Shown one piece after another: positions 11,801-36,500 of a stretch of 64,000 bases of DNA. The stretch's first letter is position 1. Each line of letters opens with the position of its first letter. The stretch spans positions 6,605,651 to 6,669,650 of the forward strand of contig NC_087388.1 of NCBI RefSeq assembly GCF_963675165.1, given 5' to 3'. The position numbers were made by a program, and so were the translations under genes. Under the pieces are notes generated by a model. It was given only the letters and a program-made list of their open reading frames with translations. It searched no databases and was not told where the DNA came from. This stretch comes from Halichondria panicea. Lineage: Eukaryota > Porifera > Demospongiae > Suberitida > Halichondriidae.

Positions 11801-14800
11801 CAGTGCCTTTTGGGCTTCTACNNNNNNNNNNNNNNNNNNNNNNNNNNNNNNNNNNNNNNNNNNNNNNNNNNNNNNNNNNNNNNNNNNNNNNNNNNNNNNN
11901 NNNNNNNNNNNNNNNNNNNNNNNNNNNNNNNNNNNNNNNNNNNNNNNNNNNNNNNNNNNNNNNNNNNNNNNNNNNNNNNNNNNNNNNNNNNNNNNNNNNN
12001 NNNNNNNNNNNNNNNNNNNNNCCACTAGGACTTGTACCAGTAAGTACATGTACAGCGGCCATAACTTTAGTTCCGTTGGTCAAGGTCTTTTTCTAAAATG
12101 TTTGACATTGGATCAACTTTACTCAAGTTATGGCTGTTGAAAGATGTTCAACTACACCCCCCCCCTCCGTTAAATCATCTCTTTCAGCTGCCATAACTTA
12201 AATTCTGTGAATCCAAAGTCAAAAATTTTAGGATTTTCTGAAAGCTTAGAAAAAGACCTTTCAAGTGGTGTCATCAAAGTTCATATTTGAGAGATAAAAG
12301 TATTTGCCAATTTGGCCGTACCATAGATTATATAGCCCATGGTCCAAAGGCGAAAAATAACAAATTAGGGCCCCAACAAAATTTTGGATTGAAACACATC
12401 ATTTGAAAGGTCTTTTTCTAAGCTTTCAGAAAGTCATAAAATTTTGACATTAGATCAACTGTACTCAAGTTATGGCTGTTGAAAGATGTTCAACTACACC
12501 CCCACCCCCTCCGTTTAAAATCAAAGGTATATTTTGGGCTTGTTGTTGACAAAAATAACACGGAAATCATGGCCCGTTCTAAATTTGAGGTTTAAGCATA
12601 CCATCTGAATGGGTTTCTTCTAAGCTTTCAGAAAACCCATCATCAGAACTCTAAGTTACAAAGCCAACTCTAGTCTGGTTGTAATGACGTGTGTCCCCTC
12701 AGGCTGTGATGGATGTGCTTGTGCACCTAGTGCGTGGGTGTGGGTGTGAGGGTGGTGTGCTTGTGACTGACGTCTTTCCAGCCATTGTACAGCGAGTGCT
12801 CAGTTCTGATGACTCAGCAATACTACAGGTATGTATATACAAGTATTGACATAATAAAATTATGAAAAATTGGATATTTAGAATGGTGGCGAATGTGTGC
12901 GAGCGTACGTGTCGTCTTGCACAGAACAGCTGGCTTCATGGTAAGTCCCTCCACACCTCACACACCTCCCCCGCCCCCTCCACACCTCACACACCCTAAC
13001 ATGCTCACCCCCTCATGCAGGCGTGATTCTACAGGGACCAATGGCTTAGAGTACGTTGTCAAGGTGATACTGTACCTACTCGAGCCAACCAAGGCAGAAT
13101 TCACCGCTTCATTTGTAGGGAAACTGATCATCTCTTTTGTAAAGAAGGTAACCAGTTAGCTCTTGTTATAGTATTGCCATGTACAGTACAGGGATCTGCA
13201 CAGACACTGAACCTTCCTTGTAACGTTAACTAGTAACGAATATATGCTATCCCCTCACACACACGCCCACACACACCCACACACACACACACACACACAC
13301 ACAGGCTGGTAGTGCACTGGGCGCTCATTTGGAGCTGCTCTTGCGGTCAGTTCTCAGTAAAATGCAGAGTACCTCGTCACTCTCTGTCATGCAGTCTCTT
13401 CTGCTCGTCTTTGCCTACCTCCTCCAGACGGAGCTCGAGGCAGTACTAAGGTTTCTTTCACAAGTTCCGGACCCAACCGGCCAATCAGCTCTCAGCTTTA
13501 TCATGAGGGAGTGGCTAGCCAGACATGTAAGTAGACAGCGTCTAATTTGCAGTGAGAAGGGCCCTCTATTATGTTGTCATAACTTTGTCATTGTTTACTC
13601 AATTCAAAATTTCATATACAGCAGTTTTAAGCACCTTTGCAACGTATGAACACGCAAGCATAAAACCATAATGTACTATTGTAGTAAATTGTGGTTACTT
13701 AAATTTGGTGCATGGGACCATCTGCATCTGCAGTACTGTCCAGTGGTGTGTACTACAGTACTAAAAGTAGGAACCAGGCCCCTAACACTGCATGCTTGCT
13801 TTTTGCCCAATGCAAGTTCAATTGAATCAAGCTTTTAATTGTAGCACATTTTATACACCAATCAATCCCAGAGCATACATAATTTTTTAGGGGACTACCC
13901 CAAAACCCCAATATGTGTGCACATGCGTATCAGCTCCTCTTCCAAACTATCCGTGCTCTCTAAGTGATAACTCTCTTCCTACACCACTGCTATCACTGCT
14001 GTCAATAATTATGGTCACATTTCAAATTGCTAGCTATTTTTTCTGTGTGATATGAGATAGACCAAGTACACACCTCTGGTACACTGGCCATTCTCCATAT
14101 CACGTCTGTGGAGTAGGCCTTATACTGCAACCTTGTATAGCTAGACCTATAGTTGTTGTGTTAGTAATTGGCCAATTTTGATTTGATACTGCAAATTAGT
14201 AAAGAAACCACTCAAGTACAGTCCTGCATGTAGTCCATGTTTACATTGTGGGTTTACATTGTGGTTTACCCATTTGTGTGTGTGTGTTGCAAAGGTGCTT
14301 AAAACTGCTGTACCATCGGATTCCTTGTTAAAAAGTGCTTCTATATGCTTTAGAGCTGATAAGCTTCAACCAGCTAAAAGTTAGCATTTCCCCATGTGGT
14401 ACCAGTTAACAGTAACATTATATCTTACATGTAAGTCATGTGATCATAATTATCTCTTCCTTACAGTCTTCGTTTTATGGTGTATTTGAACCACGAATGT
14501 CGTCACTGGCGCTCACACACATCCTTACACACACACTCACGACCTCTGACTCTCGGCTGACGTCTCTGGTTGTTAGGGGTGAGGAGGTGTGCCCTGTGGA
14601 GGGGGCGGGCGTTATCACACGATCACGACGCTCCCAAATACCAATACAGTACAACGAAGTATCCGTCCCAGTGAAGATTGTCAAGCTGATAATTGGAGAT
14701 ATTCAAAATATACTGGAAATAGAAGAACCGCCAACAAACTACCAATCAGATGTGAGCTGATAATTATACCATAATCTATATAGTAATGTTCCCTCACTGT

Positions 14801-15344
14801 GTTCATCCTCAATCTCACAAAATTGCCTAACTGGGCCCAAGGGTGGTTGTTTTTAGTCTCTAATAAGGCTTGCATTTCAAGTGAAGTGAAAAGGTGTGTA
14901 CTCCCTCCCCCTCCTAGGATGAAAATGAAGAAGTGTTGGGGGGTGAGCTAGAAGCTTTGTTGGACCACCCCCTGCTGGGGGGCGTGGATTATGAGGAGGT
15001 GGAGGAGGACCCTGACTTACTGGATGAGCCTGTGCTACAGCTGGACATGCAAGTACGTGTGTGGTGTGGTATCCAACTAGCAAGTACGTGTGTGGTGTGG
15101 TATGCAACTAGCAAGTACGTGTGTGATGTGGTATGCAACTAGCAAGTACGTGTGAGATCTACTATTGTATTGTGTTGTTTCCTTATCCCTTGTCTCGCAC
15201 TTTGACCCCACTCCTCTGCAGAGCTACCTAGTGACGTATCTGTGTGAGTTATCTACTCAACCATTTTTCACTGGCCTATTGCAACACTTAACAAGAGACG
15301 AACTGAACACATTAGCTAAAGTTGGCATCACATTTAACTCTTAA
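8816..15344 (+). CDS. IPO9: Importin-9 (karyopherin beta family), interrupted by an assembly gap
   Basis: Exons: 8816-8939, 8989-9050, 9141-9230, 9476-9677, 9956-10131, 10177-10397, 10449-10659, 10856-10922, 10981-11120, 11444-11643, [gap], 12022-12039 (partial), 12703-12828, 12882-12940, 13021-13147, 13305-13526, 14467-14751, 14918-15052, 15222-15344. All phases agree. The visible part is about 500 residues before and 360 after the gap. Diagnostic blocks: VILKQYVETHW, SKVRSTVAYAISAIA, SDLVHGAMRVL, ITEEQ, FVEDDENEFSYS, EFTASFVGKL, LSKMQSTSSLSVMQSL, and the acidic DYEEVEEDPD loop near the C-terminus. By family knowledge, IPO9 is a nuclear import receptor and H2A-H2B chaperone built of HEAT repeats. 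Compared with human IPO9, roughly 150-180 residues are missing in the gap. Confidence 0.95.
10660..10855. repeat. Tandemly repeated 3' splice site in an IPO9 intron
   Basis: Three units of about 60-65 bp. Each has a TG-rich part, then aggggtaaccagttatatag and tgacccctcacag followed by atgtgtgtg. The last copy is the real acceptor for the exon at 10856; the two earlier ones are identical decoys. The entire intron is built of this array. Confidence 0.85.
11822..12021. other. Assembly gap (200 N)
   Basis: Exactly 200 N, probably a placeholder size. The 18 bases immediately after it (12022-12039) read as the in-frame end of an IPO9 exon (PLGLVP) followed by gtaagt, so the gap removes coding sequence. 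Confidence 0.95.
12052..12680. repeat. Foldback intronic repeat (IPO9 intron)
   Basis: Tandem and inverted copies of the dispersed unit that begins with ccataactt and contains gattttctgaaagcttag. The unit ends with the inverted form ctaagctttcagaaaatc and aagttatggc. A shorter single copy is at about 11135-11375 in an earlier IPO9 intron. Confidence 0.8.
13527..14466. other. Long IPO9 intron, no gene seen
   Basis: 940 bp without a coding exon. Short direct repeats (ttttaagcacctttgcaac and its inverse gttgcaaaggtgcttaaaac at 13625-13645 and 14286-14306) bracket about 660 bp, so this may be another inverted-repeat element. Confidence 0.4.
15046..15155. repeat. Tandemly repeated 5' splice site in the last IPO9 intron
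   Basis: About three and a half copies of a 31-33 bp unit, caagtacgtgtgtggtgtgg then tatgcaactag. The first copy contains the exon end ATGCAA and the donor gtacgt; later copies repeat CAA|gtacgt as decoy donors. Confidence 0.8.
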
Positions 15345-15592
15345 ATATTTTTTATCTGCTTTTTTGTATGTGTTTGAAATGTCATTGAATATCAATTGCG
15401 CATGCGCAATTGGCCATGTTTGTGTGATTCGAAAACAAGCCGCGTCCATATTAGAACTTGGCACGTGACCTCTATTTCTTAGGGAAATCCCCTGTACAAT
15501 CAGCTATATACGTTTGCCCGGCGCCCGGCCGTATACCGTAGAATAAGTTTTTGACCGTTTTCTAGGTCAGAGAAGAGAGTAAGTAATCCGAC
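15345..15592 (+). promoter_or_regulatory. IPO9-USP interval with NRF1-like palindrome and E-box
   Basis: The 248-bp interval between the IPO9 stop and the USP start contains a perfect 20-bp palindrome at 15393-15412 centred on GCGCATGCGC (15398-15407), the consensus site for metazoan NRF1, and CACGTGAC at 15462-15469, an E-box. Both are likely promoter elements of the USP gene; function is inference. Confidence 0.5.
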
Positions 15593-25432
<9,840 letters not shown>

Positions 25433-25779
25433 TCCTCTAGCTACTCCAGTGACTCTATGAACTGTCTTGTGTTTAATACTGTAGACCAAATTTTAGGACT
25501 CTTTAATATATTTATGACGTATTATTAATCTGTTGTAAGCGTTGTGTACGTTGATTGTTGTTCCATTTTGGACAATATTTATGTCAATCTCGTATCCATG
25601 AGACTAGTATGCATGCTGCAGCAGTTCTGTTAGCCTCGATCAAAGCAGCGGCGGTAAGTCTGTCCCTAGGCCGATTTGATTGTAATGGAACGCTGGTTAA
25701 CCTTGTGTTCCGTTCCATTAGAAACAAATTGGTTAGTTTTTAATTTGATCCTGATGAAATTTTAATATATTGTATTGGT

Positions 25780-26698
25780 ATGGAGAGCTACACAGAGGTC
25801 TCAAGAGGTAGTGATCCTGCAGATGTGCTGACACAGTTCCCTGACTTCAGTCATGCTGCTCATCTGATGGTGTACTGCAAGTGGCCTGGGAAACTGTTTG
25901 GAAAGTACGAGTACAAAGCCGTGGCAATGGTACACATGTGTGGAGGGGGAGGGGCGTGGCAATGGTACACATGTGTGGAGGGGGCGGGGGGCTGGAATGA
26001 TGTTTGCTATTCGCTAGCTATCACCACAGTCTAGTCGGCCTGGGTGTTGGATGCCTGTAAATGTGTACTTTTTATGTTACCTATAATTTATCAGTATCAT
26101 AATAATTAATACTTCATCGTATTTATTATAAATGCGGAAGTTTATTAGATTTACTCTATTCAGATGCAGATGAGGTTTGACGGCATGCTTGGTTTCCCAG
26201 GGGGTGTGGTCGACGAGGGGGAAACCCCTCAACAAGCCGTAACCAGGGAATTCAAGGAGGAGGTGGGCTGTGACGATGGAATGGTTACCATAACAACAGC
26301 AGACCACATCTGCACACACTACTCACACCACACACGACTGTGTCTACACTTTTTTGCTAAAGAAGTTACTCGCGACGTTTATTTGAATCTTGAAAAATCT
26401 GCACTCACAGCAAAAGATTGGGGAAAAGAGGTACGCATAAATCATCATCATCATTTATAATTTTTAATATTTCCATCCCTTACAGGTATTTGGAGTGATC
26501 CGAGTGCCCCTATATACTCTACCCAATGGACTGGGATTGCCAGGATTTCTGAAGAATGCATTTATAGGAAATTCTTTAATGCAACTTGGCCTGAGTTTAA
26601 CTCGAGGGGGGCTACTAACTGAGGGAGAGTGGGCGGAGGCTCTTAGTACGAGCAGTCATGTGACTGGACTTGTTAAAAAGGAAGAAATTGACTATTAG
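25780..26698 (+). CDS. NUDT16: NUDT16-type Nudix hydrolase
   Basis: Exons 25780-25929, 26164-26430 and 26486-26698, all introns in phase 0, encode about 209 residues. The Nudix box is complete: G-VVDEG-E-TPQQAVT-REFKEEVG, with the metal-binding glutamates present. MQMRFDG before the box and VIRVPLYTLPNGLGLPGFL with the following NAFIGN block are characteristic of the NUDT16/NUDT16L1 group. By family knowledge NUDT16 hydrolyses inosine diphosphates and decaps RNAs such as U8 snoRNA in the nucleus. The start lies 347 bp after the USP stop. The first exon end and donor (gtggcaatg|gtacac) are repeated once, about 35 bp downstream. Intronic sequence after this is AT-rich and unremarkable. Confidence 0.9.
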
Positions 26699-26898
26699 AA
26701 TTATTTATTCTATTACTGAATTATTATTTTATTACCTTAATTACCACGCACACTGCACTATAGTCTGACAGCTGTATGCTGCATTGACAGAAAGATTTAT
26801 TTTTTAAATTGCAAGTGATGAAGTGCGTACACACAAGGAACATGAACCACATACAAACACACGATCATTATTTAATAATTCATTTCAGTTCCAGTTGA

Positions 26899-29800
26899 TC
26901 AGAAGTTTGGTTTTGCCCTGGTCATGATTCTGTGCACTCTTTGGTCTATAGTGGACTGGTGGGACATGATACCCTATATATAGGAGAGAGTGGGGTTAGG
27001 TGGGGGGGGGGGCAGTTATGGTAGGGGGAACATGTGGGGGTCAGGTGGGGGGGGCAGTTATGGTAGGGGGTACATGTGGGGGTCAGGTGGGGGGAAATTA
27101 TTACTTATATACAGTAACACGTGTATAGAAAGAGCAACAAGCACAGTGCATGTACTAATACACAAAATCTAGTCTCACCTTTTTCAGAGCTGCCAGTTGT
27201 TCTAGAATGACCTGCTGTCGGCTAGGTCCACTCACAGCCTTCTGGTCGCCATGGCAATCTCCCAACAAGGGTACAAGGGTCGGCAATGGACTGGGCTGAT
27301 GACGGATCAACTCACAAGATGGCAGTCTGTTAATTGGAATACTTGTAGTTGCTACTTGACTTGGTCTCTGAGTCGAATGAATTGAAATATTTGTTGGAAT
27401 GGTCAACTTTTTAGCGATTGTAGGTACTGGTGGTGATTGTGCGCGAGTAGGGTGTTTGTCATGTGATATATTTGCCAGGTTATGTGATCTCCTCGGTAGG
27501 TCATGTGACTGCCTCTTTGCCAGTGTGGGTACGGGGGGTGAGTGGGATCGTACAATCATCTCAGGTCTATTATCATTAGGTTTCGATAAAGCGTCAATAT
27601 TCAGTACTGAATGATGATTCATTCTCTTAGCCAGTGTTGGCACAGGTGGTGATACTGGTCGTGGAATAGCAGAGGCCTCCACTGTTAGTTGGTTAGGTTG
27701 GTGACTCATCCTCTTAGCCAGTGTAGGTATTGGAGGGGAGACTGCTCTCACTGCTGCTCTGGTTCTAGACGCTTTATTGGCGTATGGTTTCATTCTAGGA
27801 ACCCTGCGTGGTGTATCATTGGAGTCTGTTGGTCGTCGTACTGGAATACGCGATGTTTTCTCCGTGCTTGGTGATTGAAGATTAGCCGTACTCTGTTTTA
27901 CAGAGTCAAATTTTGATGAGATTTCAGAGCGTTTTTTGAGGGCACGTTTGTGAGAGTGTGTTGGACCCTTGCTCTCCATCTTAGCCTCGAGGGCAGTCTG
28001 CTGGGCCTCCTCTATGCCTTGCTGCAGGAGCTTGTGGCGCTCCATAGCCAACTCCTGGATGAGTAAAGATAACCACAATATTATTGTGTAATCAACATTG
28101 CTAAGTACTACAGCCTACACAAAATATGTGAGTGGTAGGATTATAATGGAGCAAGTGCTGTGCTATATCAGTACTACACAGTGACATTTCACCGAAATGT
28201 TGGTATTTTTATAGGTTACAAATTTCAACTAGAGTTGAGAACACACCTCCTTCCTTCTCCTCTCTATTGCGTCCCTCTGGTATTGGTGTTTGAGTTGTTG
28301 CCTCTCCCCCTCCAGTCGTGCCTCCTCTTGAGCCTCTGCCCTCTCCTTGGCACGTTTAATAGACAGCTTCTCACGTTCCTTCATTGCTATCTGCTCCGCC
28401 AGCTCGGCCTGTGCAGGGATCGGGAAGGGGAGTGGTGTAGTTAGAGCAGAACATTGTTATTAATACACAATACGGGCTCTCAAAGATACATGTAGCTAAC
28501 AAAACAACTGAATTTTGGGAAAAAGCATTGTTGGATTTCAACTTATCACAGGACTTGCGTATAAACACAGGAAACACAATGCAGTTGTTAACCCATTACC
28601 AGCTAAAGCTGTTGTTGTTATGACTTACTCTGTAATCCAACTCTTTCCTTCTTCGCTGGTCTAACTCGTGCTGCACAAACTTGTCTACATAAGGTCCAGC
28701 CCCTCGTTTGAAACCATCCCGTGGAGACGGCATATCTTGTGAGAGCTGTGTGGGCGGGAGCTGTGAGTGTGTGTGAGTAGTGACAGGGGCTCCACATCCT
28801 GGTCGACCATATGGATAATAATCCTCATCAACTTTTGGCACTTTTTGTGAGGGATGAGTGGGCGGTTGTGAGTGTGTGTGAGTAGTGACAGGGGCTCCAC
28901 ATCCTGGTCGACCATATGGATAATAATCCTCGTAAACTTTTGCAGCCGGTGGCTGGTAGCTCTGATGAGGTTGGTAGCTATTCATCATTGGAGGCGGTAC
29001 ATGTGCAGTATTGTTAGGCTGATAGGCTGTTAGGCTGTTAGGCTGATAGCTTTTGGAGGGTTAGAGGCTGGTCCATCACCACCATAAGGTTGGTAACTGA
29101 TACCATGAGTGGCTGTACTGTTGGGAGCACCACATCCAGGCCGGCCATACGGGAAATAATCCTCAACTGGTTTAGCCTCCATCGGCACATTTCGATGATT
29201 TATTGGTAGTGGTTGATGAGACACCATTTGCTGTATTGGTTCATCTATGCTTGAGCGAACTCTTGACCTCAGATCGGCTATAACTTGACCTGTCTCTGTC
29301 CGCATTGGAGCGCCACATCCAGGACGACCATACGGGAAATACACTTCCTCTGCTGGTCTCTGTTTGGTTTTTTGCTGCTGTTGTCTCGATTGTTTTTCTT
29401 TAACTTGATCAGCGAGATCTTTCAACCACTGTTCCTTTGCAGAGAGAGTGGGCGGTACAGCATACGATTGTGTGTGGGGGTGTGGAGCTGCGTGAGTGTG
29501 AGGCTGTGGAACTGCGTGGGTGTGAGGCTGTGAGGGTTGTGGAGCTGTGAGGGTGTGTGAGGGTGATACAAGTCCTGGTATTTGACGACTGTCCATCTGC
29601 ACATGTCTAACATCTTTCTTGACGATATTTTGAGGAGGAGCCACACTTAATCTCAACAGATCCTCTAGATAGCTCTTACTAACAACCACAGTGTTCACAT
29701 CTTGTGCTTTCGATTGTCGACATTGAGCCACCTAAAAGGATCAAAAACAATGATCAAAAGCATGTACCAAAGCTGCCGACAAAAAGCTAGTCTTACTTGT

Positions 29801-30038
29801 TTTGTATTCCTTGCGTTTGTCTGGGTTGGTTGTTTGGTTAACTTTGCTGGAACCTTTGCTGGTGGTTTAGTCTTGATAACTCGTTTATTTCGAGACAGAA
29901 AGTCGACGGGAGGTTTAGACACACCCTGAACACATGTACAGAGAAGTTTAATGAAAAGCACACCCACAAACAGAAGCTTACTCTATAAATCCTTGAAGAG
30001 TTCATAGCTGAAGTGAACGGTTTCTTTACGGACAGCAT
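26899..30038 (-). CDS. CSPP1/CCDC66-like centrosome or cilium protein, with an apparent frameshift
   Basis: Exons on the minus strand: 29982-30038, 29797-29925, 28629-29731, 28247-28408, 27179-28054, 26899-26955; about 790 residues. Four copies of a YFPYGRPGCGAP motif resemble the PWGKGGGGAPLRD motif of CSPP1, and the copy near 29310 continues with RTETGQVIADLRSRV, also like CSPP1. Before it stands KEQWLKDLADQVKEKQ, as in CSPP1/CCDC66. A basic coiled coil (ELAEQIAMKEREKL) follows. The C-terminal part has four spaced SPPVPTLAKR-type motifs like CSPP1 SPPVPA segments. The large exon reads in one frame to 29030 and another from about 29054 down; one extra A in the TTTT run at 29051-29054 would join them. 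The last exon is short and its acceptor is the least certain. Expected role by similarity: ciliary microtubule organisation. Confidence 0.6.
26975..27090. repeat. G-rich tandem repeat
   Basis: Three units of about 53 bp containing ggtgggg runs, cagttatggtaggggg and acatgtgggggtca, within the last intron of the CSPP1-like gene. Runs of four or more G recur and could form a G-quadruplex. Confidence 0.75.
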
Positions 30039-30379
30039 AATGCTTTATATCGTAGCTACGGCCAGACCTAGTAACAATGATTCATGGACGCTAAAATCAT
30101 ATTCACGCTGTTGTGCATGTGTGTGTGGTGTTGTATATGCGTTACTATGACAACAACATGAGACTCATTCACCGCGGCTTGAAATCGAGGAAAGTTTGCC
30201 CAATTCATTTTACTTTCGAGGGCGGCTTTAGGTTCATTCATTGTTTTCAGAGTTTAATTTAATTATCCAAAATATGAAGCAATCCATCATAGACTCATAG
30301 GCACATTATTCACCCTATAGCTCTGTATAATACTCTGATTCCTATATAGCCTAAACGTTCTGTACTAGGAGGGGGCTAG
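30039..30379. other. Interval between SEC61A 3' end and the CSPP1-like start
   Basis: 341 bp, no coding sequence seen. It must contain the promoter of the CSPP1-like gene and the SEC61A 3' UTR; no clear motif was recognised. Confidence 0.5.
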
Positions 30380-33279
<2,900 letters not shown>

Positions 33280-33523
33280 GGCTCTCTTGACTGCTGCACA
33301 CACTCGCTCTCCGTCCACAAAATAAGCTCACAACTATAACAATCTCAACTTCTTTCTTCCTCAACAAAAGAACGTGGGGAAAAGGCCGTAATCTCTAGTA
33401 AACTATGGTGTGCATTATTTAGAAGCAGGTGCTACTTTTTAACCGCACTGGTTCAAAGGTTAAGTGTTGGAATAATGGGCATTAATTGGAGTGCGCTAGT
33501 TTGTCAGTTCAAAGGTCAACAAG
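33280..33523. promoter_or_regulatory. Divergent promoter, SEC61A / BRE1
   Basis: 244 bp between the two start codons. No TATA box evident. A repeated TTCAAAGGT block (33450-33458 and 33509-33517) is the only visible small repeat. Confidence 0.65.
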
Positions 33524-36500
33524 ATGGCTACAGGGAATAAGAGACCCTCTACTGACAGCGAGGAAGGTCCTCCTCTCAAGAAACAAGCTCTGTTCATACC
33601 CACACTCGATATAGGACCAGTCACTTGTGAAGAAGATCTGGACAATAAAGTATTAAAGGTATATTAAAGGTAGTACATGAATACTCACACGCGCGCGCAC
33701 TAACATCACATGTGCTACGTATTCCCCAGGTTCAGAATCGTAAGCTTGGTGAACGGCTGAGAGAACGAAATCGTTTGCACGTCGAACTTGAGCAAAAAAT
33801 TGAATCGTTAACCAAGAAACATGAAAATGACTCGAGGTAACAAGCACCGTGATGTAATACAGACTGGGCAAAATATTCATAATTATTAAAGAGTGGTGTG
33901 TAATTACTTGTATTTATGAAATGTGTTTTTCTAAGCTTTCAGAAAATCTAAAAAATGTTGACATTGGATCAACGGTACTCAAGTTATGGCTGTTGAAAGA
34001 ATGATGTTCAACTACACCCCTACCCCCTCTGCTTAATCAATTTCTTTCAGCTGCCATAACTTGAATTCTGTGGATCCAAAGTCAAAAATTTTATGGTTTT
34101 CTGAAAGCTTAGAAAAAGATCTTTCAAATGGTGTCATCAAAGTTTATATTTGAGAGATAAAAGTATTTGCCAATTTGGCGATACCATGGATTATAGCCCA
34201 TGGTCTGAGGCCGAAAAATGACAAATTAGGGGCGCGACGAAATTTTGGATTGAAACACATTATTTGAAAGGAATTTTTCTAAGCTTTCAGAAAATCATAA
34301 AATTTTTGACATTGGATCGACTGTACTCAAGTTATGGCTGTTGAAAGACACCCCCCCTCCATTATTTTAATCAATGATTTTGGGAATCTTTCAGCCGCCA
34401 TAACTTGAATTCTGTGGATCGAAAGTCAAAATTTTTATGGTTTTCTGAAAGCTTAGAAAGAGATCTTTCAAATAGTACGATCAAAAATTGATATTCAAAA
34501 TTGATATTCGAGAGATAAAAGTATTTTTCAATTTATCCGTACCATGGTCCGAGGCCGAAAAATGACAAATTAGGGCCGCGACGAAATTTTGGATTGAAAC
34601 ACATCATTTGAAAGGAATTTTCTAAGCTTTCAGAAAATCCTAAAATTTTTTACATTGGATCAACTGTACTCAAGGTGTGGCTGTTGAAAGCCACCCCCCC
34701 CTGAATGCGCCAGCGAAAGTCTTAATCAATTTCTTTCAGCTGCCATAACTTAATTCTGTGGATCCAAAGTCAAAAATTTTATGGTTTTCTGAAAGCTTAG
34801 AAAAAGATCTTTCAAAATTAATGGTGTCATCAAAGTTCATATTTGAGACATAAAAGTATTTGCCAATTTGGCGATACCATGGTCCAAAGGCGAAAAATGA
34901 CAAATTAAGGCTCCGCCGAAATTTTGGATTGAAAGGTCAAGCTTTCATTGACATTGAATCAACAGTACCAGTACTCCATGACTGAGTGTGTTGTTTCTCT
35001 AGGCTAGTGATTAGTCTCCGCCGAATGCTCTCATTGCTACGCGACCAACTCTGTGTACTGTGCGCTCCTCTTGAGAGCCCTGGGAAGAAACTGACCAATC
35101 AGATGATAGCGGATATAGGGGAATCCCCCACTGCCTTGGAGGAGGTGTTTCAGTGTCTCAACGATAGTGTGTATCAGTTGGGGGAGGCGATCTCAAAAGG
35201 GGTGGAGCTTAAAGAGGTCAGTATACATGTAACGGGTAATTTTTGTTGGTGCAGAAATTTTCTTATGAACTACCTATATAGTTAAATAATTATTATTTCG
35301 TTTCGTACAGAATAGTGACGTAGAACCTGTTGACCATTAACAATTTCGCTGTTCTAATTTTCAGATGATGCTCTAAATACAAAATGTTCACCATACGAAA
35401 ATAGCTATGGTATACCCCCCACATCACACACACACACACACACACACTCAGGGCGTTGATGTGATGAGTGTGTTGAGGGAGCTACAGGAGCGGGACAGCG
35501 AGAGAGGTAACCATGACGATGAGTTAGCGGCACTTGAGACCAAAATGGAAGAACTGAACACATCGCTAGCAGACGCACGGTACCTACAATATTGATGATC
35601 CTTACCCGATACATAAACATTCCTTATCGCAGGTTTGATCTTGTGAAGAGCCAATCACGTTGTGAGCAATTGGAGCTCCAATTAACAAACACAATGAGCG
35701 AGCTAACCAGACGACCTTTGCGCTCTGTGGAGCCGGAGGAGAAGCCACAGGAAGACGATGCTAGCAGAGCTGCCAGCGAAACCAAGTCCATCAGTGAGGG
35801 GACTCCAAGTGAAGAGGTACTTGTGTGTACATGTGTATTGTGTATTGAACCCCCTGACCCTTGACCTTTAGACTGAGAGGCTAATGGACGAACTCTCTGA
35901 ACTGCGTGATTTGGCCGAATCTCGATTGGCTGAAATAACTGCACTGTCTAGACAAGTGGTTGTCCTTAATGTGGAGAAGGAGGCAGTAAGTGAGGAAAAG
36001 AAGAAGCCGCCCACTAAGGAAGCCATACTAGAGTCGGCTGTGTATAAAGGACTACAGACTCAGTACAGTGTGGCCGCCCACGAGATCAATCAGGTGGGCG
36101 TGTAGAGGGCCTGTCACTGTGGGAGGGTCGTTACAGAGATTGTATTCATCTTTATTCATTCTTTTTGTAGCTAAAAACATGTTTTGACGAGGCTAAGCAA
36201 CTGCTGATGTCAGCAAAACAACAACACTTTATGTGCCTGGAGGAGATCAGGTGATCCATTAAATGAACACTGTACATACATTTAGATGCCAAGTACTGTA
36301 TATAACACCTTGTAGAGGGGAGGAGCTCAAGTATCAGGGGGTGGTCCGAGATGAGATGACTCAACTAGAGACTGCGCTATTAACCACACAGAGGGACTAT
36401 GAACTACTCAAGGTACTTATTATCATTATTAACCATTTTTATTATAATTTTATAGGTAGATTACGAGCGTATCATAGCGTCCAATGAGCAGGCAGGGCCG

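Noticed and set aside
11717-12096. Frames spanning the N block
   Set aside because: Mostly undetermined residues; only 12022-12039 is supported as coding.
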